Shown: in pieces, positions 1 through 12,509 of the stretch
How the letters are laid out: each line of letters opens with the position of its first letter
Numbering within the stretch: position 1 is the first letter of the stretch
Origin: Enoplolaimus lenunculus
Taxonomy: Eukaryota > Nematoda > Enoplea > Enoplida > Thoracostomopsidae
Direction: 5' to 3'
Length of the DNA: 64,000 nt
Assembly: GCA_030248215.1 (NCBI GenBank)
Contig: JASANG010000464.1
Coordinates: 1 to 64,000 of the forward strand
Notes under the pieces: model-generated
What the model was told of the DNA's origin: nothing
Seen by the model: the letters and a program-made list of their open reading frames with translations, nothing else
Databases searched by the model: none
Made by a program: the position numbers and the translations under genes

Positions 1-1300
1 GCTATTATTTAAATCCAAACTGTATCAGTCACATTTTGCGAGATCGAAAAAATCAACAATACCGTCGCAATTTCTGATAGTGAGTCACAAGATGTGGAAC
101 TAGAATTGTGTCCTGGACCGTTAACGCATGATTACCATTTGAATCTGAACTCAATCAATAAAATATTGCCGGACCGAAAAAAATTATACGATACCGATAC
201 CGGTGCAGTTTCCGATACTGAGGTGGAATACAAGTTTTATTCTTTCTATAATATTATCATTGATATACGTTCATACGGAACGTTTTAGTTTGGGTACAGT
301 GGTATGAATAAAGACACGTGTGCGGCCTCAAATATGAACCTAATACTACGACTAGCCTAGTAAATCCAGAAATTGTTAAAATGATCAAGAACCGTTTTAT
401 AGGGTGAGGTAAACACAAAGATGTTTTGACGCTTTAGAAAAGTTTTGCGGGTAGTGTATGGCCGAATAGAACCTGAGTAAGTAAACCCGTAGCTGCGGTT
501 CTACAAAAAGCGCCGCGCTCATCTGCTTTATTAGCTGAAAGACCGACGAAAGGCTATAGAGAGCGAACGAAAAGACAGCAAAAACAACAAACACAAAAAA
601 AAAAAAAAAAAAAAGAAATATAAGAAAAAAAAAGGGGGCCAGCAATGGCAATGGCATTTAAATTAACGGCCAATAATAAGCGGAAGCCAACAACGGGGAA
701 CCTTTAATTAAGGTTTCCTTTAAAAGTAAGGGCGGAACGCTAAAAAAAGACACGTGCGTGGTAGAACTACAGAACACTAAAAGCGCGGGGGGGGGGAGGA
801 CAAGGAAGGTGAAAGGAGGGAAAAAGAAGGAAAATGAAAACTGCACAAAGAACAAAGTAAAGAAAAAAACAGAGACACTAAAGACCACTTAAAGGGCTGC
901 TAAGGCATGTAAACGCCGAGCAGGGTATTGCAGAATCGGACTGTAAATGACCCATGTAGTGACGAATTTGCTTTTGCATTTGTATGCGTGTTTTCTTTTT
1001 ATGCGAATAAAACAGCGAACAAAAGGAATAAAACATTTTGACTTTTACATACAACATAGACACAATGAAAATAACAGATAAAAGGTAACCGTTCATTCAT
1101 ACAGAAAACGTCCCATGTAAAGATTAGGGCGGACTATTTTTCCTCAGGACTGCAATAGAGTATCAAAGTTTAAGCGTTTAATAAGAAAGACTAATTATGC
1201 TTAAATAGTTGTCTAGGCTTAGGCTTAGGTTAGGAATAAGCTTATTCTGTACCATTATGTCCCAATTCTATACATTTGTTCGGAACACAAAAAAGTAACA
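1..1300. other. no gene seen; A-rich and purine-rich stretch
   Basis: No coding sequence is supported. From about 590 to 880 one strand is almost pure purine: a run of A, a GGGGGGCC junction, then GGGGGGGGAGGA and GAAGGAAAA words. Frames on the other strand over this are pyrimidine-rich Phe/Leu/Ser strings, typical artefacts of such DNA. Confidence 0.6.
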
Positions 1301-2000
1301 AACGGGAAGGGATAATTGTCAGCATGCTTACAAATCATCTCAAATCCTTGTATGTCCCTCCTAAAATTTTTCCAACCGGTCAAGCAAGCTGAGCAGGATA
1401 CAGACTTGGGATACGCAGGGTACAAGATTTTTATACATAGCCGGCGGACGTAGGGCTGAAAAATATAAAATTGAATGCAACCTAGTTCTAGGTGGGCCAA
1501 AATTGTGCAGAGCGTCGAACCCCTTTGCTTGCCTTGCCTACCGGCCCTGTGAATTCCCTAGTGCACTGTAGGTTTAAATACACATACGCTAACAAGGAGT
1601 TTATGCCTGACAAAAAAGGGTTTGAGATTCTTATGAATAGCCGCCGGCGATCGTAGGACTAAAAATAAATATTGAATGAAAACTAGTTCTACGTGGGCCA
1701 AAATTTTGCAGGGCGTTGTACCGCCTTGCCTCCCTTGGTTTACCGGCCCTGTGAATTCCCCAGTGCACAAAAATACACATATGCTAGCAAAGAGTTTTTT
1801 ATGCCCGATATTTAAAAAGGATGTTGAGATTTTTAGCAGCTGACGGTTGTACGGCTGAAAAACAGATACTTTTATCATTGAATAAAAACAAGTTCTAGGT
1901 AGGCCAAAATTTTGTAGAGCGATTGAACCCCCTTGCTCCTTCTTGGCCACCGTCCCTGTGAAGTACCCAGCACAAGTACACATACGCGGTAAAAAAGCAC
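1300..2000. repeat. tandem repeat, about 205-bp unit, 3 to 3.5 copies
   Basis: The words GGCCAAAATT-TGCAG-GCG, then CCGGCCCTGTGAATTCCC, recur at about 1541, 1746 and 1948, each time followed by an AAATACACATA-GC-A stretch and CTGAAAAA. Divergent copies, perhaps 75-85% alike by eye. The long minus-strand open frame across it is repeat-driven. Confidence 0.75.
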
Positions 2001-2240
2001 TGTATAAAAATATACGTGTAAAAAACCTATGCATATCTAAAAATAAAATAATACAAATATAAAAAACTTTTTCTAAACGCTATTTATGTTTTATATAATA
2101 TATGTTTAGGCTGTTTTCATATACAGGACCAATGGGCCCGTAGCCAGAGAAGGCCGGGGAGGGTTGAGCCTACCGGAAACGAATACGGAAGCGGATATCT
2201 GGTTCTCCGGGATGAACCCTTGCCCATAGTGCGCCGGATT

Positions 2241-2640
2241 GCTAATTGACGGCTGCCGCCTAACTCTAAATTTTCAATTTACGGTTGCCGTCTAAACGCA
2301 AATTTTCAATTGACGGTTGCCGTGTAAATCGAAATTTCAATTGACGGTTGCCATCTACCTCAAAAATTTCAATTGACGGTTGCCGTCTAATATAAATTTT
2401 CAATTGACGGTTACCTTCAAGAAACTGTATTCCTAGCTTACGCTTGCGGTAAAGGAAGTTGCAGCCTGATCGGCAGTTGATGTATGTTAACCGGACTGCC
2501 GTTGACGGTTGCCGCCTAGAAAATAGGATATCCAGTGACGGTTGCTGGTACACCGGAAAGTAGCTGTTTACGCCTACCGTTTTAATTTTGAATACGTTGA
2601 CGGTTGCTGTTTTTAAATGGACCGCAACTGTCAATTGAAC
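2241..2640. repeat. left array of CAATTGACGGTTGCCGTC units
   Basis: About ten 34-40-bp units with core CAATTGACGGTTGCCGTCTA, decaying to the right. The core joins two palindromes, CAATTG and GACGG...CCGTC. Mirror image of the array at 4360-4935. Confidence 0.85.
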
Positions 2641-2649
2641 TTAAAAATT

Positions 2650-4260
2650 TGATGAAAATATTTTCAATTTACAAAGACTATCTACTAGGAATTTATTTTT
2701 TGAGGGCAACCGTCAATTGCCGTTTCAAAAATCCACACGGTGTACGCAAATTAAAGTGGACGACGCATCGGATTTTCCAGGACGCGAACACCCTGATATG
2801 TATCGTTTGATTGTTTGAATTTTTTTAAAGTTTTTCATTTCGAAAATTTAAAAAAATCGAAAAAAAATTGCGATATTTTTTGAATCTTTTGGTCCCAAGA
2901 ACTGCACAATCCCAAAAACGGCTTATAAAACGAATGGCATTAATAATTTCAACTGCGGCCGCTTCAGGAAAATTGGTCCGCCCGAGAAAAATATCAGTTT
3001 TCAACAAGAACTGTCTAAAACAAAATAAACTTTTGGTGGAAGTTTAGTATACCTTCCTTTAGAAAAGTACAAGTTCGTAAAACTGAGACAAATTTGGGTT
3101 GAACACCTTCATGCTATTCTATAAGCATTGTGAATCTTTTATTGCAATAAATGCAGAAATTCAAAACGTTTCACTAGTAGCGTTTATGTCCCTCAAAGTT
3201 TAAAACATAGGCCATGGTCCACTACTTTGTCTTTATGCAATACCGGAGAGGTTTTTGAAATGTTAAGCATCGTTGTTTGATTTTTTGTTTAGCGTTTCAT
3301 TTTAAAAATAAAAATATATCGCAAAAAATGTTAACTGTTCGAGCGGATTTTCTAGTTCATATGGGGTCCCCATTTTGGTGCCCCCAAATGTAAAATTTTA
3401 TTTTTGGCGGACGCTCCAGCTGAACCTAATCTTTTATAAACCGAGTGAAATACCCGCTCGGTATATCAGGGGCGTGCGCACAAAATTTTACATTTGGGAA
3501 ACCGATTGCTGGGGCTCCCTACGACTGCCAATACCAACGGCGTCCTCACGGGAGGCATTAGGGGCAGTGCCCCCTCATCAAAAGTGCGGCTCGTCGTCTC
3601 CCGAATAGACTCGGCCAGACATATCTTGAATTGCAATGGCAGACAGGCTTTGTGCAGGCCCGTTAAACCAGTACCAGCTCACCTTGCTAGATGGGGGGCT
3701 AAAGTTTTTGGGAGGGGCATAGAAAGTTTTTTACATTTAAAAATAGCAAAGTTGAAAGTTTTCTGGGGGTGACAAAATTTTGTAAAGGGGGCTGAGCCCC
3801 CTCGGCTACGGCTCGCCTTTTCCGCATATCCCTTTTAAAAATCAGTATCCTTTCTGGTCACATTTTTTCTCCTACGAAAGTTTTTCAATGCTGTGCGCCA
3901 GCTCACTCGTCTAAGCGGAACTAAAATTGTTTAGAGTGGCAAACAAAGTTCACATTGACCTAGTACAAGGTTGAAAATTTTCTAGAAAAGGTAAAAAATT
4001 TTTAGGGTGGCTGAGCCCCTTCCCCCGTCCCCCTTGGCTACAGGCCCCCAACGTACGAAAAATTTCTCGAATATAATAAAAAGCCGAATGTTCAGATGTG
4101 TGTTTTTGAAGCGAACAATGCTTAATATATTTGGCAAAAAACTGCTATTGCAGTATAAAAATATACTCAACGTTAAAGCTATTTCATATGTTAGTGGCTT
4201 GTTTAAATACATAGCTGCAGTTACCGGAATTCCAGTTCCGGTACCGCCTTCTGGCTACGG
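2650..4260. other. spacer between the inverted arrays; no gene seen
   Basis: Contains scattered low-complexity pieces, including a GGGGCTGAGCCCCCTCGGCTACGG-like block near 3790 and a relative near 4010. These are dispersed-repeat debris. Open frames here (3375-3772, 4007-4345) look like chance and show no domain. Confidence 0.5.
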
Positions 4261-4267
4261 GCTCGTT

Positions 4268-4296
4268 GGCCCTATATATATACGTATATATATATG

Positions 4297-4334
<38 letters not shown>

Positions 4335-4352
4335 TTTATATATAATATATAC
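4268..4352. repeat. TA/TATG microsatellite
   Basis: Alternating TATATA and TATGTA words directly before the right GACGGC array. Confidence 0.9.
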
Positions 4353-4359
4353 CTACGAC

Positions 4360-4935
4360 TATTCCGTCAATTGAAAATATAGTTTAGACGGCAGCCGTCA
4401 ATTGAAAACTAAATTTTAGACGGCAGCCGTCAATTGAAAACTAAATTTTAGACGGCAGCCGTCAATTGAAAACTAAATTTTAGACGGCAGCCGTCAATTG
4501 AAAACTAAATTTTAGACGGCAGCCGTCAATTGAAAATAAAACTTTAGACGGCAACCGTCAATTGAAAATTAGATTAGACGGCAACCGTCAATTGAAAATA
4601 AAACTTTAGACGGCAACCGTCAACCGGGGATTCATCTTCTGACGGCAACCGTCAATGCGAAAGCTAAAACTTGAATAGCAGCCGTCAACGGGTACTTGTG
4701 AGGTATATAGCAACCGTCAATGGGTTTGCAAGTTTTGTATAGCAAGTGTCAACAGGTAGCAAAATCAGAAACCCCATTGACGGTTGCCCTCTAAATTTTG
4801 GTGCAAATCTTAAAACAAATTTAAGATTTGCAAAATTTTAAACAGTAGCCGTCAACGGAAAATAAAATTTTGATAGTAGCCGTCAACGCAAACTCATTTT
4901 TGAAACTAGTAGTCGTCAACCGTCAATTGACGGTT
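4360..4935. repeat. right array, 32-bp units in opposite orientation
   Basis: The best units are nearly identical 32-mers built on GACGGCAGCCGTCAATTG plus an AAAACTAAATTTTA spacer; about sixteen copies, decaying to the right. Reverse complement of the left array, so 2241-4935 is bounded by inverted arrays with about 1.7 kb between. Confidence 0.88.
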
Positions 4936-4999
4936 CAAAAATCCACACAGCGTACGCACGTTATTGTGGACGACGCATTATAGAAGAAAATTCAGCCGA

Positions 5000-6640
5000 A
5001 CAAGCCACCCCCCAAAACCCCCCCCCATGTATAATCCAGTTCCGCTCTGCACCCTGCTCATTACGTCCTGTTAGTAGTGTTATTTTATTTTAAGTCATAT
5101 TTTTAGGAACCAATTTATCAAGGAAGACCTGCGGGGGAGGGGGTTATTTTTGGCTTAAATGCAGAAGCGCTGTTGACTGCAACTGAAACGGCCACTCATT
5201 GAGGAAGGCATTGATATTGTATTATGGCAATTAAAATATTGTTTCATACAAATGTTTGTGGGTTGGTGCGAATTTACGGTTGTTAGTTGGCTCTCTAGGA
5301 GTTGGTCGACTATTTCCGTGAGTTCTCTATGCCAGCAATAAAATTTCCATCAAATATTTTTCCTTCGAAATGTTTATGCGCCGGTAGAAATAAGATAACT
5401 AAAAATAAAATTTGTGTAGTTTTTGCTAAGCATAACGCCCTTTCGCATTGGTATTTTGAATACAAATAAAGTTGCAATTGAGTTGGTAAAAGATTGCTAG
5501 CATACTGGTTGTGGAGCCACGTGGGTAGTGTTACAACGGTTAATAGTTTTGTTGAGAGAGTGATATTTGCTAAACTGAATAGCTAGATTGTGTTCGTATT
5601 AAAACTGGGACCCATCCTATTCCTAAAATGCTGCTGCCTTGACATTTTGTTTTGTATTTTGTAATAAAATGATAACGTCGCAGCTGTGTTATGCAACCAG
5701 TCCATTCTGGCCAGTTAATTATGGTGAGTAACCACGCGAGGCCCCTAGATTTTGGGCAAGCACATAGGCTATAATGACAACTTATAATAAAATTATGCTG
5801 CCGTTGTTATGGAGTTATTTAGTGCACGGTAATTTTGAGTGTATTTTGCTTCAGAAATGTGGGATGAGCAATCAAAATTTATCTTCAATTCCGATGAAAT
5901 ATCAACTTGAATATTCTTTCTTTAGAAAGGTCATAGGAAACGTATATAAAGCATTTTTGCGAGCTTAGAGGGGCATTTTGGAGTTTGGCATGGTACATTA
6001 GTAGTGAAGCTGAGCGCTTTGAGGCTGTTGTAGCCTGAGAAATTAATCATTGTGCTGGTTCAATTTTTGTGGACTGAGTTTGTTTAATATCCCGTGCGGG
6101 GCTCTTCCCGTTTTTCTACTGCACTTTTCTTTTGTTGTTCGTTCTGCACTATAGCGTTTGAATAAATCCAAAAAAACGCAAATTACATCGTTGTTTGCCT
6201 AGGAAGTATTAACACCTTGGTCGAATCGTAAGTGACATCTCCATGTGCAAATCAAGAACAATCCCTGGCGCCGTAAATTTGGTTTACTTTTGGTACAATT
6301 TGTTTCATTAAATTGTATCACTTTAAGCTCAGGTGTATAAAATAATTATGGCTAATAAAAGGACCTGCTGGTCATCTGGCCACGGGTCTGCTAGTCATAC
6401 GGGCCCAGACCTTCTGGTCATATGGTCCCCGGGCCTCCCACCACCTTAATCCGGCTCTGCATTGCTTATATATTGCACATGCAGTTTTTCGACCACTACA
6501 TTTTCTGTGAAAACATACTAGCTGAAGGAGGTTATTTATTTAATATTAGAGAACTTCGATTCCATGTATTATGTAAACGCAGACGGTGAATATAGCAGTA
6601 GTAGTTATACTTGGAGAGCGAGTTTAAACTTTTATAGCTG
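5000..6640. other. no gene or clear repeat seen
   Basis: AT-rich unique-looking DNA. A short GC-rich run at 6360-6460 repeats CTGGTCAT-TGG-C and GGTC-GGGCC words three times, possibly a decayed minisatellite. Confidence 0.4.
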
Positions 6641-6689
6641 CTTCCACAAAAATTATAATATATTTTTACCGGGCCGGACGGACAGTTTC

Positions 6690-7500
6690 CAGTTTCCAGC
6701 CTATGTTTTTGTTAGGTCAGCTGGGACAGTCCGGACAGATTCAAGCCTATGTTCTTTTCTGCGGTTCGGCTCTGACAATCCGGACAAGTTCGAGATTATG
6801 TCTTGCTGGGTCGGGTAGGATGGCCAGGGCAGCTCCAAGCCCATGTTTTCGCTCGGTCAGGCTGGACAGCTAGGATAGTTTTTGAGCGTATGTTTCAGTT
6901 GCGTCAGTTGGAACAGCCGGGACTGTTTCGAGCGTGTATTTTCGTTGGGTCGGCCGGGGCAGCCAGGATAGCTTCGAGCGGGTGTTTTCTTTGGGTTGGC
7001 CGGAACAGCCGGGCAACTTCGAGCGTGTGTTTTCGATGGGTCGGTCGGGACAGCCGGGACAGCTTGGAGCCTATGTTCTTGCTGGGTCGTGCGGTACAGC
7101 TAGGTCTATTTCGAGCCTATGTTATCTTTGGGTGGGCCGGACAGCTTCGAACCTATGTTTTCATTGGGTCGGCCGAGACAGTCTGAGGACACGTTCAAGC
7201 GTATGTTTTCGTTGAGGACCGCCGGGACAGACGAAACAGCTTCGAGACTATGTTCTTGCTGGGTCGTGCGGTACAGCCAGGACAGCTTCGAGCCTATGTT
7301 TTTGCTGTGTTGGCCGTGATTACCAGAAATCTTCAAGTCTGTTTTCTCTGGGTCGGCTGGAACAGGTTCAAGCCTATGTTTTTGCTAGATTGGGCGGGAC
7401 AACCAGGACAGCTTCGAGCCGACGTTTTTGCTACGTTGGCCGGAACAGCTTTGAGTCTAAGTTTTGTTGGGTTGGTCGGGACAGCCGGGACAGCTTCGAC
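6690..7500. repeat. 46-bp minisatellite, about 17 copies
   Basis: The unit runs GGGTCGGCCGGGACAGCC then GGGACAGCTTCGAGC-TATGTTTTCGTTG. The spacing of successive GGGTCGG blocks (about 6948, 6992, 7037, 7083) is near 46 bp, with some shortened copies. Much more GC-rich than its surroundings. The plus-strand frames across it read RAYVF-GSAGTA peptides and exist only because of the repeat. Confidence 0.88.
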
Positions 7501-7580
7501 ATATATACTTAATATACGTATATACATACGCATATAAACACACACGTACACATCATAAAGTATACATATACATGTACAAA
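7500..7580. repeat. TA/CA microsatellite
   Basis: Irregular ATATAC, ACGTATA and ACACAC words immediately after the minisatellite. Confidence 0.8.
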
Positions 7581-7634
7581 TCATGGGCGCAGGCAAGGGG
7601 AAAGATTAGGGATATACAATTTCCAAAATTTCTA

Positions 7635-7843
7635 CAGTGCAAAAAATGGAGAGACAAATCGACTCTCTCAGAAATAGTTTTTTCAGGACTACACAAATTG
7701 AGTCAAAATTCGACTCGCCAGAGTCAAATTCGATTCACTGAGTCGCACGTTTGACTTTGGCGGAGTGGAATTTGACTTAGTTTCTGTAGTGCCGAAAAGC
7801 CTATTTCGGAGAGAGTCAATTTGACTAACCATTTTTTGCAGTG
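7635..7843. mobile_element. palindromic MITE with CAGTGCAAAAAATGG ends
   Basis: The left end CAGTGCAAAAAATGG and the right end CCATTTTTTGCAGTG are inverted copies. The match continues inward (gactctctc-gaaatag) and covers most of the 209 bp, with GAGTCAAATTCGA words in the centre. The left end is preceded by TA. Looks like a non-autonomous Tc1/mariner-type element; superfamily is inference. Confidence 0.7.
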
Positions 7844-7849
7844 TGGAAG

Positions 7850-9390
7850 GACAACAAGTAACATTTCTTGCAAAAGACATTTGCTAAAATTAGCTACTGT
7901 ATTTAAGCTGGCTTCTATACTAGACGCGAAACTGATTCGGTGCAAACATCAACGGAATCATAGGAAGTATTGAAATCTATAACGCTATGCTGTTTCAAAT
8001 TTAGGAAATTTCAAAAATTACAGTAGGTACGAACGAAATGCTTATTACTGCAGACCGGAGAATAGGCAAAAACAGAAATTTTAATAAATGCAGCTGATCG
8101 AAGGTCGCTCAAACTTTTCAGTATCGCAACAATTTCATTACTGAAAATTGTAAAACGCGAAATCGTACGTCAGCCTGAAACGAAGGTCTAAAATTCATAT
8201 CAGAAAACCATTGAAATGTACTGGCTGTACATGTACATGTACTTTTAAAAGCTAGTGGCAACGCGTTTGGAGGTTTAACGTACACAAATGCTGAGAAAAA
8301 TAACGTATATAGCGGGATTATATTAGTATCGGTCACATGGAAACATTTTTAACGTTTTGTATGTTTTTAAAATAGAAGGTAAACCGCTCCGGCAGGTATA
8401 GTTTTCATTTCCCCTATGATGCAAAAACTATGCTTTTGGGGAAACAAAAGAATTGCAGTGCCTTTGTACACTTCCCCAAGTTTACGGTTAGCTGAAGATA
8501 AGGTTTTGCAGTTCAGCGAGTACAGAAGAGTGTGGCATAACCTTCCGCATCAACATTTTGTTTCTGAAACGCCGTATATGAAAGCATTTCTGCTTTAATT
8601 ATGAGCCTGTTTTGTACATATAGCTTTACATATTGCTGTTATAGTTAATTGCGAAATGGTTGAAAGGATTGATGTTATTTAATGAAGAGATGATTGAGCA
8701 ATGCCTTAAACCTGGTTTATAAAGTATCCGCTGCAGAATGGTCGAAGTTGCCTCCATCTAGGATCAAATTTATTAAACGACGCATTCGATCTCGGGCTAC
8801 TCGTTTCAAAATCGATAAAGGCAAGTGAATGAAGCTAGTTAATCGACTCTGCCAGGGCCGAAACAGCCAATCCCATTTGGGGGCCACACCCATAAAGGGG
8901 CCCAACCTTAAACTGGATAAAAGAAAACCCTCTGTACCTTAAAAATACGTCAGGCTTCTTGCTCGCTTCGCTCGCGAGTTTGGGGTCCCCCACTCTGAAG
9001 TTCAGGGGGGAGCCACCATCCCTGGACTCTGCATTGCAAGATAGCTTGCTTGTACCGTATGTTTATAATATATACATCGATTGGGATTTCAGCGTAAACG
9101 TGCGTATTTATGCAGGGTTCACGTTATAACTAAACCAACCTGGAACACATTTTCTACCTGCTACAATAGCTGGTAACAGATCTGCTATCAAATTCAAAAA
9201 ATTTGAATTCTCTGCTGTCCTGGTGTCCATTTACTGTTTGTAATCATATGTGAATCATTAAGGGGAAAGCGTCATACCTTATAGATGCGACCGGATATCC
9301 ATATCAATATCCGGCAAAATCGATATCTATACCAGGTACAAACCAACCGGGTACAGGACATCCACGGTGGTGGCTTCGAACTTCAAAACT
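7850..9390. other. no gene seen
   Basis: Unique-looking DNA with short frames only. Near 8957 is a CTCGCTTCGCTCGCGAG palindrome within a CCCCCACTCTGAAGTTC repeat fragment. Confidence 0.4.
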
Positions 9391-9399
9391 GCTTTTCAC

Positions 9400-9682
9400 A
9401 AGTGAGCGTCTTTCCTATTTCGAAAGTCACTTTGACTCGCCATTTTTTGCGTTTGCTGTTTTACTTTTGATTTCTGCTGCATTATATTAAAACGTGAACT
9501 GCTTTACAAATACGAAAATGTGATCACAACAAATAGGCTCTACGGGATTACACAAACTGAGTCAAAGTCGATCTTTTGAGTCAGACGTTTGACTCTGGCG
9601 GAGTCGAACTATACTCATTTTGTGTAGTCTCGTGGAGGAAATTTTGGAGACAGTCAATTTGACTCATAATTGTTCGCAGTGG
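9400..9682. mobile_element. degraded relative of the 7635-7843 MITE
   Basis: Shares the GAGTCAAAGTCGA...TTTGACTCTGGCGGAGTCGAA centre and the GTCAATTTGACTCA-AATTGTTCGCAGTGG right end. The left side is broken up by other sequence. Confidence 0.6.
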
Positions 9683-10155
9683 AAAATACGATTCAAATAC
9701 TTCAACCGGCCAATGTTACTTTTAGGGGCGTAAGTATTAACAGTAGATTAAGCGTATTCCCAAGCCTAAACGTTATAAAAAAGTTCCTAAACCTAAGCCT
9801 AAGCACAAAAAGGTAATCTAGAATCTAAAACCTACTTCTTTATAGACCACAAAGAAACGTGGACACCGCTTAGTTACATATGCCCTTCAACTAATGCACA
9901 AAATGTAGGTAGATATTATCTGATTCGCTAATGTTCGGTTACGGTTCAAGTACTTGAAACGATTTTACTATCCGGATTGGGTAAATTAATTCTGGTCACA
10001 CCTGCTCATTAGAGGAGGCTAAATATGATGGGGTTAAATACTATTATACGACGCCAGCCGTACAGTTCATTTGCGCTCAAGGATATTAAAACATAAAACT
10101 TTAATCACCGTGTAAAACTAAAATATATTACAAGACTGTACATATAAGCTGGTCT

Positions 10156-10452
10156 GCTTAAATGATGTAAATGAGTAAAAGTACTGTTGTCATTTGTAAA
10201 TTAATTAAGTACAAATGCATAACCAAAAATTTTGTGTTTGCTTGAAATAAGTAAAACTTTGCCAAGCACCATAGTACTCACTAAAAATATACATAAAATT
10301 AAGTAAAACTGTTACCGAATTAAGTGTCGGTTTCACTTACTATGGTGCTTGGCAAAGTTTTACTTAATTTTAAGCAAACACAAAATTTTTAGCTTTACTT
10401 AATTAATTAGGAAATGACAGCAGTAGTTTTACTTATTTACATTATGTAAGCG
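10156..10452. mobile_element. palindromic MITE, arms of about 125 bp
   Basis: The left arm (10156-10280) is mirrored by the right arm (10335-10452), for example GCCAAGCACCATAGT against ACTATGGTGCTTGGC. A further copy of the inner arm (about 10554-10600, AACAGTTTAACTTAATTTTA...TTTTTAGTGAG) pairs with 10275-10316, so part of the element is duplicated or a second copy adjoins. No coding capacity. Confidence 0.8.
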
Positions 10453-10619
10453 AAAATTTACTCATTTAGTACACTTATACTTAAAAAAGTTAGTAAAATA
10501 TAAGTATAGTATTTTTAGTAGTGTTTTTACAGAGTAAGTAAAATCGATACTACTTGGCAACAGTTTAACTTAATTTTAATGATATTTTTAGTGAGCAGAT
10601 GTAAATTAACGCAGTATAT

Positions 10620-12200
10620 CCGGAAATGCCGAGATGATATTTTCACTCATGTGTTGTAATCTATGTCTCTCCACTGCTAGATGTTCAACAAATATATTCA
10701 AATTCATTATGGATTTTAACTATATTTTAAGCTCATTTATACTGTAACGTTTGCATGACAGTAAATTTATAAAACGGCAAAAAAGAAACCTTCGACATTC
10801 AAACAAGCTTTTTCTACTGCGTATAGCGCCAAATGCTATGTTTTCAATCACAGGGATAGTTCTAGGTCAGATCTGAACTTAGCTTAACCACTATTTATGA
10901 CAGAAGCCACACACAGTACACAAAACATTTACAAATTACAATTTCATAGTGCCTTTGCAATTGTATAATAATTACATTCAAACATCCGGTGTTATAGTTT
11001 AATTTCTCCCCATAGATATTTGGCCCCCCGAAAAGATTTGTAGCTTGGCCTCCACCCCGGAATAATTACTAGCTTGGCATTTTTTCCCCTGAAAAATTAC
11101 ACTAAAACTTGTTTTAGTCATAAGTTAGTTTGATTTTGCCCCCATATTGATTTCGCCCCACCCTTGTTTGTTTCTCCCTAAAATTTGTCATACCCAGCGT
11201 TAAGTTTTAGTCAACTTTCAGACATGACTGACGATGAAAGCAGAGCTGCAGCCTATTCCAGTCAAGTTCCGAGGCAATACACTGAAATACACCTCGTGAC
11301 AATGCAGCGAAAATAACTTTTTTTGCTGTGCTTCTAAATTTAAGACTAAATTTTGGCACCATGCGTTTACCAATACTGTTTTAATAAGTTATCGCCAGTT
11401 AGTATAACCTGACAAACACACAAACACAAAAAATTAAACATAACTTTTGTTCATATTGCATATCTTAAGCTTGCAGCGCTAGTCACGTATTCGACTTTAT
11501 GACATTGCGGGTTTAGCTTTTGGTATATAAAAGAAGCCAGTGCAGTTTGCTCATATTTAAATACTCAATTTTCAATGCAAAATTTCGTTATATGTCTAGG
11601 TTTTTTGGTAAAAAGTGGCATTTTACAATAGTGATGTTTTGCGAATATACATGCTTGATAATGTTTTGTCTAGAGGCCGTCAGTTTTGAATTTGCAGTTG
11701 AATACGCTTAACATTTGTGTAACTTTGACTGCTTAACGGTTTGATTTTGCCTGCTGCATCTTTGTAATGGCGATTGTCAACTCGCTTAATTTTTTGCCGA
11801 CTTGTCTGTCCTATATGGATGGCGATTACTACGCTAATTGTTGCCTGTCCTTCTAGGACAGCAATTGGTTCTTAGTCGCCTGTGACCGTCGGTCGCGGTG
11901 ATTCGTCTATCTAATGGCGGTGACGTGTAAAAATCTAGCTGAACTCAGCTTTACCACGTTCCACTAGTAATTTTTCGGGGGCGCAAAATCCCAATGGGGA
12001 ACATATTAAAGTATAACACCAGAACTTGACAAACATCATAATGCAGGATCCACATATTTTGCGTTCACGCTGTGGTGTTTTGATAATTCTGTTTTACATA
12101 CGCCAGTTTTAGCAAATTTCAATTCTACACTCGCTAAGATCAGAGTACAAAACGCGTGTTAAATTGAACATGAAATTCTATTTCTGTTTAGTTACATTTA
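10620..12200. other. no gene seen
   Basis: AT-rich, with short frames only. A run of C-rich fragments at 11010-11180 (GGCCCCCCG, TTTTGCCCCCA, TTTCGCCCCA) repeats a loose motif but shows no clear unit. Confidence 0.4.
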
Positions 12201-12202
12201 TT

Positions 12203-12505
12203 AACTCTTTCCAGACTGCTATAAAATATTGTACCGGAAAAGGTTTAATAAAATGAATGAGATTTACGACGGCATAAAAATTAAACGCAAGGAAAAAGTT
12301 TATAACAGTATATGTGACCGCTGTTAGTGTTTATTTCAAATTTCCGAAGAGTTTTTGCAACTGTTATGCACAAAGTCGCTCCGTACCCACAATAGGTAAA
12401 TATAATGAAAATTTGTGTTTCAAATTACTCAAAATTAAATTACTTTTAAAACGCCAAGTTCATGTCAAATAAATAAAGTTTCTGTATGGCAGTCTGGAAG
12501 AGGTA
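12203..12505. mobile_element. MITE-like element with CTCTTTCCAGACTGC ends
   Basis: CTCTTTCCAGACTGC near 12206 is mirrored by GGCAGTCTGGAAGAG ending near 12500, flanked by TTA(A) and TAA. A much shorter copy with the same ends lies at about 13116-13192. No open frame. Confidence 0.6.
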
Positions 12506-12509
12506 ATAA

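Noticed and set aside
6564-7537. Chain of plus-strand frames with GSAGTA and RAYVF peptides
   Set aside because: Products of the 46-bp minisatellite; the frame shifts with every unit.
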